A DNA stretch of 64,000 nucleotides from an uncultured Azospirillum sp. (GCA_902489795.1 CABUBU010000002.1:1-64000), one strand, 5' to 3'; shown: positions 42,835 to 52,225, counted from the first letter of the stretch. The notes: generated from the sequence alone by a model not told the origin. Numbers and translations: made by a program.

Positions 42835-44940
42835 TCAAAGCAGGTCTTTGACCATCGGCATCAGATCCAGCCGATAGTCGTCGGCAATTTCTGCGGTCTT
42901 CGGATACCTGTCGCCGGCATCCAGCGCATAGATGTTGGCCTGCTGCTGTTTGAATTCCCGTCCGAGGATGATGGTCTGCGCGTTGGCTGACAGTTTCTGT
43001 CCGAACAGGATGGCTTCTTTGATGTTGTTTTTGATCAGTCCGTTTCTTTTGGCAAACAGGCTGCTGTAAACGAAAACGCTCCAGATCATGGCGAGGATGA
43101 ACAGGGTGGAAACGGCATGAATGTGCAAACTCATCATTAAGGCGGCAAGGGCGATCATGATGGCGGCAAAGATTTTGGCCGTAACGCCGATCCAGCGCCG
43201 TTTGAAGCTGATGCGCAGGATCCAGATGTAGAAAGCGGCCGTCAGCGTCGCCGACAGCAGAAGGCCCATGGTGGCGGCGGTGTTGACGTTGAGCCAGGCG
43301 ATTGCCGCTTCCGACAGGAACAACATGGCGGCACTGAACAGAATGTAGCCCGAATTGAGTTTGAGCGAAAGCAGTTTGATCCGTTTGCCGGTGTCTTTTT
43401 CAATCAGCTTGCAGGCGCGTTTCATTTTAAGCGCGTTGGCGCGGTTGAAGGTGACCGCCGTTTCCTTTGGCCCGATCAGCTGGCGGAAGGCCTTTTTTTC
43501 AAGCGGGTTCAGGCGGCTCAGATTGTCGGTCTTTTTGATCAGCAGCAGAGATTCGTGATCGGCTTTCAGGTCGATGATGTTGCGGCGGAACAAATCGAGC
43601 AGGAACGAACAGAAGGAAACCTTGTCGAAAGTCCCTTTTGCCAGCATCCTGAGCATGGCCGGGGTTTTTTGCAGGTCGGCTCTGACCGGGTTGGCGTCGG
43701 AATTGATGAAGCGCCAGGAAACGAGATAGGCGGAAACGATTGCCAGCAGGCCGAGGAAAGAGAATATGATGTCGCCGTAATCTTCAATGAACCATTCAAA
43801 TTTTTTGTTAAAATCGGGTTCGATGAAACCGGCTTTCGGGATCGAAATCAGAATATGCATGCCTTCGCCGGCAAACAGCGGCGTGGTGGCGGTGAAGCCG
43901 AGCGCGTTGGTGCGGCGGTCTTTGGTGATGGTGGAATAGCGGTCGGTCAGGTTTTTCGGCGGATAACCGATGAACATGGACTGGCCGAGCGGGTTGACGT
44001 CAACCGGCAGACGCACCGTTGCCACCGCCTGGGAAACCACCAGATTCCAGAAACTGCCGGTGACGTCCCAGTAAAATTCGTTGCGGTCTTTATAGTACCA
44101 CAGTTTGCGGTCGAGCATATAGTCAAATTCATAGGTATAAATGCCCGGCTGCAGTTCAAACTGTTTTTGGGGCGTGATCAGGTAGCGGTCGCCGGCGTCT
44201 TTCAGCCGGTAGGGAACTTCGGTGCCGTTAATGCGTACGCCGTTAAGATAAGGAATGGTTGCGTTTTTAACCCCGTCGCGGGAAACGGAATATTTCGGCA
44301 GCGCTTTTGACAGACCATATTTCAGTTTTTGTCCGTTGGCCACCAGATTGACGGTTTCTATGATGTGAACGATGCCGTTGGGCATGATGTCGATTTTGCT
44401 GGTAAGATAAGGAATGTGCTCTTTGGCCGGCACCAGAATGCTCTGTCCGGTCGGCAGGGTGACGCTGACGACGTCAATGCCGGTTTCCTTCTTCCATTGC
44501 CGTTGTGCCTGCTGCTGTTCCTGCTTTATTTGCTGCGGGATCAGGGCAGGAGTGTTGATCAGGTCGCGGGGCTGCTGTTTTTCCAGCAGGTTCAGGCGCT
44601 CCATGGCGCTGTCGTAAATTTTTTCAAAGGTGGATTTTTCCTGTTTTTGGCTGGCGATGAACGCGGCGTCGTCCATAACGTTCATGGTCGAGGCGGACTG
44701 GATGAGCGACATCGGCATTTTTTCCACTTTCTGTGCCCGTTCGCGGATAAAATTGCGGAACGCCTCAAAGCTGGCGGGAATGTTCCGGTTTTGCATCGCC
44801 GGTTTGATCTGCATGCTTTTGTCGGCGTTATACTGCTGGAGGGCAATTTCGTCGCGCATTTGTTTGATGGCGGCGTTTGAGGGGTTGATCAGCACGGCGG
44901 AAAAAACAATGAAACAAATTGCAAAAAAAAGTTTTTTCAT
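42835..44940 (-). CDS. DUF2207 family membrane protein
   Basis: A 701-residue protein: signal peptide (MKKLFFAICFIVFSAVLINPSNA), a Gln/Lys-rich helical region (30-170), the DUF2207 extracytoplasmic beta domain (about 175-390, starting YLTSKIDIMPNGIVHIIETV and with ATVRLPVDVNPLGQ), then a membrane helix near 395, a cytoplasmic winged-helix-like stretch (FLLDLFRRNIIDLKA), and three or four further helices (540-625). The length and order are usual for the family. Its function is unknown in general. It is monocistronic. Confidence 0.82.
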   Translation of the reverse strand: MKKLFFAICFIVFSAVLINPSNAAIKQMRDEIALQQYNADKSMQIKPAMQNRNIPASFEAFRNFIRERAQKVEKMPMSLIQSASTMNVMDDAAFIASQKQEKSTFEKIYDSAMERLNLLEKQQPRDLINTPALIPQQIKQEQQQAQRQWKKETGIDVVSVTLPTGQSILVPAKEHIPYLTSKIDIMPNGIVHIIETVNLVANGQKLKYGLSKALPKYSVSRDGVKNATIPYLNGVRINGTEVPYRLKDAGDRYLITPQKQFELQPGIYTYEFDYMLDRKLWYYKDRNEFYWDVTGSFWNLVVSQAVATVRLPVDVNPLGQSMFIGYPPKNLTDRYSTITKDRRTNALGFTATTPLFAGEGMHILISIPKAGFIEPDFNKKFEWFIEDYGDIIFSFLGLLAIVSAYLVSWRFINSDANPVRADLQKTPAMLRMLAKGTFDKVSFCSFLLDLFRRNIIDLKADHESLLLIKKTDNLSRLNPLEKKAFRQLIGPKETAVTFNRANALKMKRACKLIEKDTGKRIKLLSLKLNSGYILFSAAMLFLSEAAIAWLNVNTAATMGLLLSATLTAAFYIWILRISFKRRWIGVTAKIFAAIMIALAALMMSLHIHAVSTLFILAMIWSVFVYSSLFAKRNGLIKNNIKEAILFGQKLSANAQTIILGREFKQQQANIYALDAGDRYPKTAEIADDYRLDLMPMVKDLL

Positions 44941-45022
44941 AAAAAAACACCTTTGTTAACAAATAAAATATATTTGCTAATATAATATGCAGTTATTAAA
45001 AAAAGATTAGAAAGGGAAAAAT

Positions 45023-45757
45023 ATGACTAGCTCGAAAATTGCTGCCGTTGTGCTCGGTGCCGGCAAAGGCACCCGGATGAAGTCGGATCTGCCGAAGGTG
45101 CTGATGCCGATCTGCGGCAAGCCGATGATTCGCAATATCCTTGATACGCTCGGCGGCATGGACGCCGACAAGATCGTGGTTGTGACCGCGCCCGACGGCG
45201 AACTGGTAAGAAAAGAGGTGGCGCCGCACCAAAGCGTCATCCAGAAACAGCAGCTCGGCACCGGCGATGCCGTGATGGCCGCGGCACCGGTGTTGGAAGG
45301 TTTTGACGGCGACGTGCTGACGATTTTCGGCGATCACCCGATCATCACCAAAGAAACCTTTTTGAAAGCGGTGGCCAAACGCCGCGAGGGCTATGCGGTC
45401 GTGGTGCTCGGCTTCCGTCCAGAAGATGCCGCCCGTTACGGCCGGCTGGTCGTCAATAACGGCGAGCTGGAGAAAATCGTCGAGTTTAAAGACGCAAGCG
45501 ACGAGGAAAAGGCGATCACGCTTTGCAATTCCGGCGTTATGTGCTTCGACGGCGGTCTGATGTTCGACATTTTGCGCGAGATAGGCAATGAAAACGCCGC
45601 GCACGAGTATTATCTTACAGATGCGGTGGCAATTGCCCGTGCCCGCGGACTTAAATGCGGCGTGGTCGAATGCCCGGCGGAAGAAGTCGCCGGCGCCAAC
45701 ACCCGCGAGGAACTGGCACTGCTTGAGCAATATCTGATGAAAAGAGAAGGAAAATAA
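45023..45757 (+). CDS. GlmU-type UDP-GlcNAc pyrophosphorylase domain protein
   Basis: A 244-residue nucleotidyltransferase matching the N-terminal half of GlmU: VLGAGKGTRMKSDLPKVLMP (nucleotide loop), QQLGTGDAV, FGDHPIITKET, RYGRLV, NSGVMCFD and EYYLTDAVAIAR. It should join UTP and N-acetylglucosamine-1-phosphate for peptidoglycan and lipopolysaccharide precursors. The left-handed beta-helix acetyltransferase half of bifunctional GlmU is absent, and the next gene is unrelated, so acetylation must be done by another protein. ATG 45023, with GAAAGGG upstream. Confidence 0.85.
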   Translation: MTSSKIAAVVLGAGKGTRMKSDLPKVLMPICGKPMIRNILDTLGGMDADKIVVVTAPDGELVRKEVAPHQSVIQKQQLGTGDAVMAAAPVLEGFDGDVLTIFGDHPIITKETFLKAVAKRREGYAVVVLGFRPEDAARYGRLVVNNGELEKIVEFKDASDEEKAITLCNSGVMCFDGGLMFDILREIGNENAAHEYYLTDAVAIARARGLKCGVVECPAEEVAGANTREELALLEQYLMKREGK

Positions 45758-45762
45758 AACTT

Positions 45763-46206
45763 ATGCGGTTTATCAAAGATCATTGGTTCGGCCTACTGGT
45801 GTCAGTCGTCGTTTTTTTCTTTTTGTGCGTGTTTGCCCTTGTGCTGGCGGCGCCGCATCAGGATGAACAAAAACGCGGCTTTGTGCCCTGTACTGAAACA
45901 ATGGCAGAGGAACTTTACGATTGCAACGGCAAAAACATGTGCGTGCTGGGCAGTGTGGTCGATAACACGTTTTGCAATGTCAAAGTGATCGGAGCGGGGC
46001 TGAAGCTGTGGATGACGGGAAAGCAGCCGGCGCCGTGGTCAAATTATCTGTTTGAACCGGAAATAAAACGCCCCTCGGCGACCGACGATGTCGAACCGGA
46101 GGAAAGCTTTGAGGAATATTATCAAAATACGCCGGATATTGCCGCCGAGATGGACGAACTGCAAAAACTCAATCAACAATTGGAGAATGACGACAATGAA
46201 CGATAA
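45763..46206 (+). CDS. Membrane-anchored periplasmic protein
   Basis: A 147-residue protein with one N-terminal helix (about 9-32) and a periplasmic domain with four Cys (FVPCTETM, YDCNGKNMC, TFCNVK), which could form two disulphides. The acidic C-terminus (EFYYQ-like, then EMDELQKLNQQLENDDNER) is probably a coiled coil. It starts 5 bp after the GlmU-like gene and overlaps pepF by 11 bp, so the three form an operon. No family recognised. Confidence 0.68.
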   Translation: MRFIKDHWFGLLVSVVVFFFLCVFALVLAAPHQDEQKRGFVPCTETMAEELYDCNGKNMCVLGSVVDNTFCNVKVIGAGLKLWMTGKQPAPWSNYLFEPEIKRPSATDDVEPEESFEEYYQNTPDIAAEMDELQKLNQQLENDDNER

Positions 46207-47980
46207 AGCACTCCCGGCCTGGGATCTGAGCGATTTGTATGACGGCATTGAAGACGAAAAAATTGCCGCCGATTTGGAAAAGTACCGCGCTTTCTGCATT
46301 GATTTTGCCGGCCGCTACAAAGGGCGTCTGAGCGAGCTTGACGGCGCGGGGATTGCCGCCGCGCTGAAAGCCTATGAACAGAATTCCGAAATCGGCGGCC
46401 GCGTCGGCGGTTTTGCCTACCTCAACATGGTAACGCAGATGAAAAACCAGGCGGCGGTCGCTTTTTATCAGAATATCAGCGAAAAGCTGACCGATTACAG
46501 CAAGCCGCTGATTTTCCTCAGTCTGGAAATTAATCAGCTGCCGGCGGAGAAAATCGAAGACTGGCTGAAAAATCCCGAAGCCGCTTTTTATAAGCCCTGG
46601 CTGGAACGCGTCCGCCGTTTTAAGCCGTACGAACTTTCGGAAGCGGTGGAAGAGGTGCTGCTCGAAAAGTCGATGACTTCTTCTTCGGCCTGGGTTCGCC
46701 TGTATGAAGAAACTTCTTCGAAACTGCAATATACGGTCGACGGCAAAACCTACAACGACGCGGAAGTTTCCAAACTGCTGCTGGACAAGAACGCGGAGAT
46801 CCGCCGCAAGGCCGGCGCCGAGATCAACCGGGTGGCGGAAGAAAATGCCGACCTGTTTACTTTCATCTATAACATGGTGATCAAAGACAAGGCGATCGAA
46901 GACGAAAAACGCGGCTTTAGCCTGCCGATGTCCTCCCGCAATATGTCGGAAAACGTTTCCGACCAAATGGTGGAAACGCTGGCCGAAACGGTGCGTGCCA
47001 ACTATAAGAACATTGCTCACCGTTTTTACCGGCTGAAGGCCAAATGGCTGGGCGTTGACAAAATTTCCTACTGGGACCGCAACGCGCCGCTGCCGTTTGC
47101 CAATGATGCGGAATATGACTGGGCGGAAACGGTGTCGGTGGTGTTGGATGCCTACAAATCCTTTTCGCCGGAGCTTTACGAAATTGCCAAAGACTTCTTT
47201 GACAACGCCTGGATCGACGTGCCGCCCCGCGACGGCAAGCGCAGCGGCGCCTTTTGCGCGCCGGTCAGCGCCGGAGCCCATCCTTACCTGTTGCTTAATT
47301 TTGCCGGCAAACGCAACGACGTGCTGACCCTGGCGCATGAGCTGGGACACGGCTGCCACCACCAGACCCGGGTCAAAAACGGCGAATTGAACGAATATTC
47401 GCGGATGACGACCGAAGAGGTGGCTTCGGTGTTCGGCGAGATGATCACGTTTCAGTCGATGGTTGCCAAACTGCCGGACGGGCCGGAAAAACTGGCGCTG
47501 ATTGCCTCCAAAGTCAGCGACATGATCAATACTGCCATCCGTCAGATCGCTTTCCATTTCTTTGAAAGCCGCGCCCATGCGGAACGGAAAAACGGCGAAC
47601 TGAGCAAGGAGCGCCTGTGCGAAATCTGGCAGGAGGAAATGGCCGCCAGCTTGGGTGAGGCGGTCGAAGTCGGCGCAGACAGCCGCTTCATCTGGTCGCA
47701 GGTCGGGCATTTCTTTTTCCTGCCGTTTTACGTTTATGCCTATTCTTTCGCTGACTGTCTGGTTAATTCGCTTTATCAGGTCAGCCGCGAAGGGAAGGTT
47801 GAAAACTTCCCGGCCAAATATCTGGAAATGCTTTCCAAAACCGCGATCACCGATTACGGCGAACTGCTGGTGCCTTTCGGCCTCAACCCGAATGATCCGG
47901 AATTTTGGAACGAAGGCTTAAGCCTGATTTCCGGTTACATCGACGAACTGGAACGTCTGGACGCAAAGCTGCAATTCTGA
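46196..47980 (+). CDS. pepF: Oligoendopeptidase F (M3 family)
   Basis: A 594-residue zinc metallopeptidase. The HExxH site is LAHELGHGCHHQTR (about 380), with the third ligand Glu in TTEEVASVFGEM some 25 residues on, the classical M3B arrangement. It cleaves peptides of 7-17 residues in the cytoplasm. The start MNDKALPAWDLSDLYDG (46196) is chosen because GGAG lies upstream and the family begins with this W-D-L-x-D-L-Y block; the longer frame overlaps the previous gene too far. Confidence 0.92.
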   Translation: MNDKALPAWDLSDLYDGIEDEKIAADLEKYRAFCIDFAGRYKGRLSELDGAGIAAALKAYEQNSEIGGRVGGFAYLNMVTQMKNQAAVAFYQNISEKLTDYSKPLIFLSLEINQLPAEKIEDWLKNPEAAFYKPWLERVRRFKPYELSEAVEEVLLEKSMTSSSAWVRLYEETSSKLQYTVDGKTYNDAEVSKLLLDKNAEIRRKAGAEINRVAEENADLFTFIYNMVIKDKAIEDEKRGFSLPMSSRNMSENVSDQMVETLAETVRANYKNIAHRFYRLKAKWLGVDKISYWDRNAPLPFANDAEYDWAETVSVVLDAYKSFSPELYEIAKDFFDNAWIDVPPRDGKRSGAFCAPVSAGAHPYLLLNFAGKRNDVLTLAHELGHGCHHQTRVKNGELNEYSRMTTEEVASVFGEMITFQSMVAKLPDGPEKLALIASKVSDMINTAIRQIAFHFFESRAHAERKNGELSKERLCEIWQEEMAASLGEAVEVGADSRFIWSQVGHFFFLPFYVYAYSFADCLVNSLYQVSREGKVENFPAKYLEMLSKTAITDYGELLVPFGLNPNDPEFWNEGLSLISGYIDELERLDAKLQF

Positions 47981-47999
47981 AATATTTGTTTTGAAAAAA

Positions 48000-48028
48000 T
48001 TGACAAAAAGCCGTAATCCTGATATTAT
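48000..48028 (+). promoter_or_regulatory. Promoter of the 202-residue gene
   Basis: TTGACA (48000-48005), 17 bp, TATTAT (48023-48028). The context resembles the 22.2-kb promoter. Confidence 0.7.
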
Positions 48029-48062
48029 TTTTTTATAATAACAACTTAAGAGGAAATATATC

Positions 48063-48671
48063 ATGGACAAAGAAGAATTTGCCGAGCATTTGTCAAAAAA
48101 TGACGGGCTTGACCGGGGCGGAGAAATCCGTACGGCCGCTGATGAAGATGGAAACGTATTCGTTTTTTCCGAAAACAAGTACGGTTGTCCGGTAATCGAC
48201 GTTCTGGTCGAAGGTCAAGGCAAGGAAACGGCATATTTCAAAACCGGAAGTGGAGAGATTGTCGAGTACGAGAAAGTCATGTATGAGGAAACAGATCCCG
48301 AGTTGATAGAACTCAAGGGACGATATCATCTTATAACCAAGCCTTTTATGAAGCCTGTTCCCGATGTTATAACTGTGCAAGTGCTAAACGGAAACAAAGA
48401 AGTTCAGAGTTGTTGTACGAGATCAAGCAAGTCTGAAAGAGAAAAAAAGGGCATACATATACAGGAAGAAGACCTCGGATTTTACAGCGACATTGATGGT
48501 GCAAATTTTACATTGCTTCGAAAGGCAATAAGAGCCTACAACGATCCCGAAGGTTTTGCCCGCAACGTCGAACGCATCAAACAAGAGAGGGAAGCCGCCA
48601 GACAGAAAGAAGTGCAGGACATGGCGGTCATGCAAGAGTTTATGCATTCCGTCCGCGGCGGTATGGAATAG
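48063..48671 (+). CDS. Hypothetical soluble protein
   Basis: A 202-residue acidic protein, ATG 48063 preceded by AAGAGGAAAT. It has a beta-rich first half (GNVFVFSENKYGCPVIDVLVEG) and a charged helical C-terminus (NVERIKQEREAARQKEV). No signal peptide, no membrane helix, no known family. It is a single-gene unit with a strong promoter and terminator. Its promoter and orphan nature resemble those of the giant gene at 22 kb, which may point to shared regulation. Confidence 0.65.
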   Translation: MDKEEFAEHLSKNDGLDRGGEIRTAADEDGNVFVFSENKYGCPVIDVLVEGQGKETAYFKTGSGEIVEYEKVMYEETDPELIELKGRYHLITKPFMKPVPDVITVQVLNGNKEVQSCCTRSSKSEREKKGIHIQEEDLGFYSDIDGANFTLLRKAIRAYNDPEGFARNVERIKQEREAARQKEVQDMAVMQEFMHSVRGGME

Positions 48672-48689
48672 TTTATTTTCCGTATGATA

Positions 48690-48722
48690 AAAAATCTCCC
48701 GCTGTTTAGCGGGAGATTTTTC
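48690..48722. terminator. Bidirectional terminator
   Basis: AATCTCCCGC (48693-48702) pairs with GCGGGAGATT (48709-48718), flanked by A and T runs, between convergent genes. Confidence 0.88.
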
Positions 48723-48740
48723 TTGCCTGAAAACGCTCCT

Positions 48741-49520
48741 TTATCTGAAGAACAGTTCCTTGGTGATCCGTTTTGATTCCTCAAGATAGTGCTGGGAAGC
48801 GTTGGGCGCGCCGAGATAGGAAAGCGAAAAGTTGGTGATCAGAAAACCGAACGGGTTTTTCAGCGCGTCTTCGTGCGTCCGTCCTTTGAATTTGACGAAC
48901 CGCAGACGCATCACCGCCCGCCACAGGTTGACGTCGGGCGTGGGGTTTCTCGGCATATAGTCGATGGTGCGGAACTGGGTTTGCCACAGGCCGGTGCCGA
49001 GCGGGCGGATCCAGTCGATTTCCACGTCGCGCATCATGCTTTTGCGGCGGAATTGCAACATGTTGAACTTGGCGTCGTAACGGGTAAATTCGTCGAAAAT
49101 GAACGGCGAGGAATACCAGTAGACGTAAGAACCCGGTCCCCAGCGGCGGATCAGTTCGTCATAGTCGTTGGTAATGAGATAACGCAGCATGATGTAGTTG
49201 GTAATGTGTTCTTCGTTGATCAGGTTGCCGACCGGATAGTTGATTTCCATCGGCTGGGCGCGCTCAATCTGGCTGAAGTAGTGGTCGATGTAAAACAGCT
49301 GCGGCGAGCTGGAGCGCTGAGGCAGCATCACGTAAAGCGCGCTGGCCAGCATCATGTTGAAGCAGATAGACATTGAGGCGATGATGACCAGAAAGCGCGA
49401 AGTCCACAGATAACGCCGTTCCGGCATGGCGTCCACGTGCACCTGTTCGGGAAACAGGCCGAGCTTGTCGGGGCTTTCTTTTTCTTTATATTTAAAAATG
49501 GTGTTAAAAATACTGAACAT
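48741..49520 (-). CDS. VirB8-like type IV secretion protein
   Basis: A 259-residue protein with a cytoplasmic N-terminus, one membrane helix (about 43-66) and a periplasmic domain that follows the VirB8 plan: NLINEEHITNYIMLRYLITNDYDELIRRW, then SSPFIFDEFTRYDAKFN, and KNPFGFLITNFSLSYL near the end (the NPLGF-x-V motif of VirB8). VirB8 nucleates the type IV secretion core. No other T4SS gene is nearby, but it is divergent from a TolC-like lipoprotein gene with a 160-bp shared region. It may be part of a dispersed T4SS or a T4SS-derived assembly. Confidence 0.72.
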   Translation of the reverse strand: MFSIFNTIFKYKEKESPDKLGLFPEQVHVDAMPERRYLWTSRFLVIIASMSICFNMMLASALYVMLPQRSSSPQLFYIDHYFSQIERAQPMEINYPVGNLINEEHITNYIMLRYLITNDYDELIRRWGPGSYVYWYSSPFIFDEFTRYDAKFNMLQFRRKSMMRDVEIDWIRPLGTGLWQTQFRTIDYMPRNPTPDVNLWRAVMRLRFVKFKGRTHEDALKNPFGFLITNFSLSYLGAPNASQHYLEESKRITKELFFR

Positions 49521-49683
49521 CGGCGTTTTGTTAACCTCAAAATAAATCTCTTTCCCTAATTTTATACATCAAAGCTGTCAAAAATCAAATAAATACTACT
49601 AAATGAGAAAAAAATACTACCAACTTCGAAAATATTAGTGTAAACATATAACTGTATCTTTTGTGCATAAAGGGTTTTTACTG

Positions 49684-51588
49684 ATGAAAAAGCTATTGAT
49701 ATCTTTGTTGGTTCCGGTTGTGTTCGCGGCTTCCTGCGGGCAGAACGGCACCGTAAGTTCTCCCGATCCGGCCGGTTACGCTCCGGAAGCCGTCCTTTAT
49801 AACGATTGGGACCGCGCCGTCCGTATTGACGTCGACATGCAAAACATGTATGTCAGCACGCCGACCAAAATCGAAAAGCCGATCGACCTCTACATGTCGA
49901 TGGCCTTGGCGCTCAAATACAACTATACCCGCCGGCTGATTACTTACGAAGACAGCATCATCCGCGCCGGCCGTTCGCCGGTCAACCGCCTGCCGGAAAT
50001 CGTCAGCCACGCCGGCTACATCAACGACACCAACTCCAGCATGAGCCCGGATCTGAAAGTGGCCTGGAACATGCTTGACATTTCCATGGTTTACTGCCTC
50101 AGCCAGGACAAGGAGTATAAGGCGAGCGTCGCTTTTGAGGAAAGCCGCAAGGTTATTCACAACATTTTGCAGGAAACCCGCACCCTTTATTGGAAAACGC
50201 TGACCGCCCAGCGGTTGCTGCCGGTGATCGACGACATGACCGAGTTCATGACTTTGGAGGTTGACGATATGAATGCCAAAGCCAAAGAGCTGGAAAAGAA
50301 AGGCGAAGCGCCGGAAGTGGCTCAGCTGGTCAAGAAAAGACAATATATGGAAGCGATCAAAAACCTTTCCGCGCTCAAACGCGATATGGAAACGGCGCAG
50401 ACCCGTCTGGCCAGCCTGATGGGGCTGCATCCTTCGACGGAGTTCAAACTGGTCGGTTCCGAATACGGCAATTTCGATTTGCCGAAAATCCGCAATTCCC
50501 TGGCTGATCTGGAATGGCTGGCATTGAGCAACCGTCCCGAACTGCGCGAGCACGACCTGGCGGTCAATGCCGAACGGATGAAGCTGATTATCAAAGACTT
50601 TAAAGACCCGGGGCTGAAGAAATACAAAAACGATCCGGACTTTTACAATCGTCTGTGGTCCAAGCAGGCCCGCGAACTCGGCATGAGCGTGTTTGAAGAT
50701 CCCGCCAGTCCGAATGTTTTGGATATGGAGCATCTGCGCCGCCAGCGGATGACCGCCCTGATTTTGAGCCAGGTTTACGTGGCCTGGGCGCAGTATATGT
50801 CGGCGGTGGAAGACTACCAGATCAATATGGAAATCGCCTCCACTTCCGAAAACATTGCCGAAGATTTTACGATTGCCGACGGCAGCAAGGCTGAAAAAAG
50901 CCAGCTGGAAGCTTCCCGCGCGATTGAAGACGAGGTCAAAGCGTTCAAGTCCTATGCCGACTTGCAGGAATCTCTCGGCAACCTCTATGCCACCATCGGG
51001 CTGGATGCTATTCCGTATTACATGCTGAACGAAAAACCCTCCAAAATTGCCGTTTACCTGCGCAATACGCTGGAGAAATGGGGTAAGGGTGATTTTATGC
51101 CCGACAACCGTCCGTATCTGTTGAACATTCCGGCCAAACGTCCGCCGGTCAACCTCAGTTCCGATACGCTTTTGCCCGACGTCAAAGGCGAAACCGGCAA
51201 AAAGATTACGGTAAAAGTTCCCGATTCGGCGCTTGCTCGGATGGATTTTGAGGGCAAAGTCATCAGCCGCGCCGGCACCATCGACGACAAGCCGCTGCCA
51301 AAATGGCTGACTTACAATGAGGAGACCCGCACCTTTAACGGAACGGCCATGCCCGGACAGGAAGGAACATATAACCTGAAAGTATACTTCAGTGACGAAA
51401 AGGGCAACGTGGCCTACATGACCTTTAAGATTGTGATCAAGGAGGTTTACATTCCCTCGCTGACGGTCAAAGGACAGGTGCCGGGCAGTACCGCCACCGT
51501 ACTGAAACGCTGTGTCGGATCCAACTGCAAAGACGACTATATCATTGAAGAAGCCGTCGGCAACGATATCCGCACTTCCGCTCAGTAA
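49684..51588 (+). CDS. TolC-family outer membrane lipoprotein with C-terminal Ig/cadherin-like domain
   Basis: About 634 residues from MKKLLIS (49684). The signal peptide ends FAASC, a plausible lipobox. The body shows the two-fold TolC pattern of long helices (SMALALKYNYTRRLITYEDSI, then LALSNRPELREHDLAVNAERMKLII, and later YADLQESLGNLYATIGLD). Unusually it continues into a beta domain (about 482-600) with VKVPDSALARMDFEGKVI, PKWLTYNEETRTFNGT and GTYNLKVYFSDEKGN, the signature of dystroglycan/cadherin-like (He_PIG) domains. A canonical TolC ends without such a module. It should be an outer membrane channel component; the extra domain may contact the cell surface or a partner. Confidence 0.82.
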   Translation: MKKLLISLLVPVVFAASCGQNGTVSSPDPAGYAPEAVLYNDWDRAVRIDVDMQNMYVSTPTKIEKPIDLYMSMALALKYNYTRRLITYEDSIIRAGRSPVNRLPEIVSHAGYINDTNSSMSPDLKVAWNMLDISMVYCLSQDKEYKASVAFEESRKVIHNILQETRTLYWKTLTAQRLLPVIDDMTEFMTLEVDDMNAKAKELEKKGEAPEVAQLVKKRQYMEAIKNLSALKRDMETAQTRLASLMGLHPSTEFKLVGSEYGNFDLPKIRNSLADLEWLALSNRPELREHDLAVNAERMKLIIKDFKDPGLKKYKNDPDFYNRLWSKQARELGMSVFEDPASPNVLDMEHLRRQRMTALILSQVYVAWAQYMSAVEDYQINMEIASTSENIAEDFTIADGSKAEKSQLEASRAIEDEVKAFKSYADLQESLGNLYATIGLDAIPYYMLNEKPSKIAVYLRNTLEKWGKGDFMPDNRPYLLNIPAKRPPVNLSSDTLLPDVKGETGKKITVKVPDSALARMDFEGKVISRAGTIDDKPLPKWLTYNEETRTFNGTAMPGQEGTYNLKVYFSDEKGNVAYMTFKIVIKEVYIPSLTVKGQVPGSTATVLKRCVGSNCKDDYIIEEAVGNDIRTSAQ

Positions 51589-51606
51589 ACGCGGCATCCG
51601 ATCAAT

Positions 51607-51639
51607 AAAAAACCTCCGTTTGTTGACGGAGGTTTTTTT
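51607..51639. terminator. Intrinsic terminator
   Basis: AACCTCCGT (51611-51619) pairs with ACGGAGGTT (51626-51634), followed by T7, after the TolC-like lipoprotein gene. Confidence 0.88.
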
Positions 51640-52040
51640 ATGTTTTGAACGTCTGTGTAAGCCGGCGTATACAGGCGTTCCGTCCCGGCCGTATGGCTTG
51701 CGAAACTTTTAGGCGGGCGTTTGAGGTTCAGAATGGCTGATACCGCTTGTGTAAGCCGGGGGAAGTTTATTGGGGGATGAGGAAATTTGTTTGAATACGG
51801 TTTTCGGTTGATTTGCGTTTTTCTAAAGTGATGCGGCAAACGTATTGTTGAAACGGTTTAGATCGCTATTTTTGTGCCGAACGGGCGGAGGCATTTCTCC
51901 TGTGCTTTCTTTTTTATCGCGTCAAATTAATCACGTGTTTTCTTTGGCCGTTTTTCCTGATTATTATCAGGTTCCCTGAAAACCTGATTAAATTTCCGCT
52001 TGCCAACGGGCGGCAATTTCTTTAATATCAATCCTGCATC
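51640..52040. other. Gene-free interval
   Basis: No gene seen. The word TGTGTAAGCCGG occurs twice (51653 and 51749). The interval leads into the structured element that precedes the HTH-like gene. Confidence 0.4.
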
Positions 52041-52044
52041 CGGG

Positions 52045-52194
52045 AGGCCGGGTGCGGTGTCTCAAAAACATCTCTCAGGAAAATAATCCTTCTTCGGAAG
52101 GAGTGTCGGTAATATGTTGAATAACGACGACTGTATAGTGACAGTTTTTGAGCTCCTTCCGCCTAAGGGTTTTCCCGGGCGGTTTTGTTTTTTT
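52045..52194 (+). promoter_or_regulatory. Riboswitch-like structured leader with terminator
   Basis: Directly upstream of the HTH-like gene is a string of hairpins: GCATCCGG/CCGGGTGC with a GAGG loop (near 52035-52056), a UUCG-tetraloop hairpin CCTTC-TTCG-GAAGG (52088-52101), and a terminator CCGCC-GGG/CCC-GGCGG (52159-52182) with a T tract. CTCAAAAAC (52061-52069) can pair perfectly with GTTTTTGAG (52144-52152), and GGAAGGAG (52096-52103) with CTCCTTCC (52153-52160), which would compete with the terminator. I do not recognise a named riboswitch class. Confidence 0.5.
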
Positions 52195-52225
52195 ACCATA
52201 AACAAAATCAAGGGAGTTTCAAACT

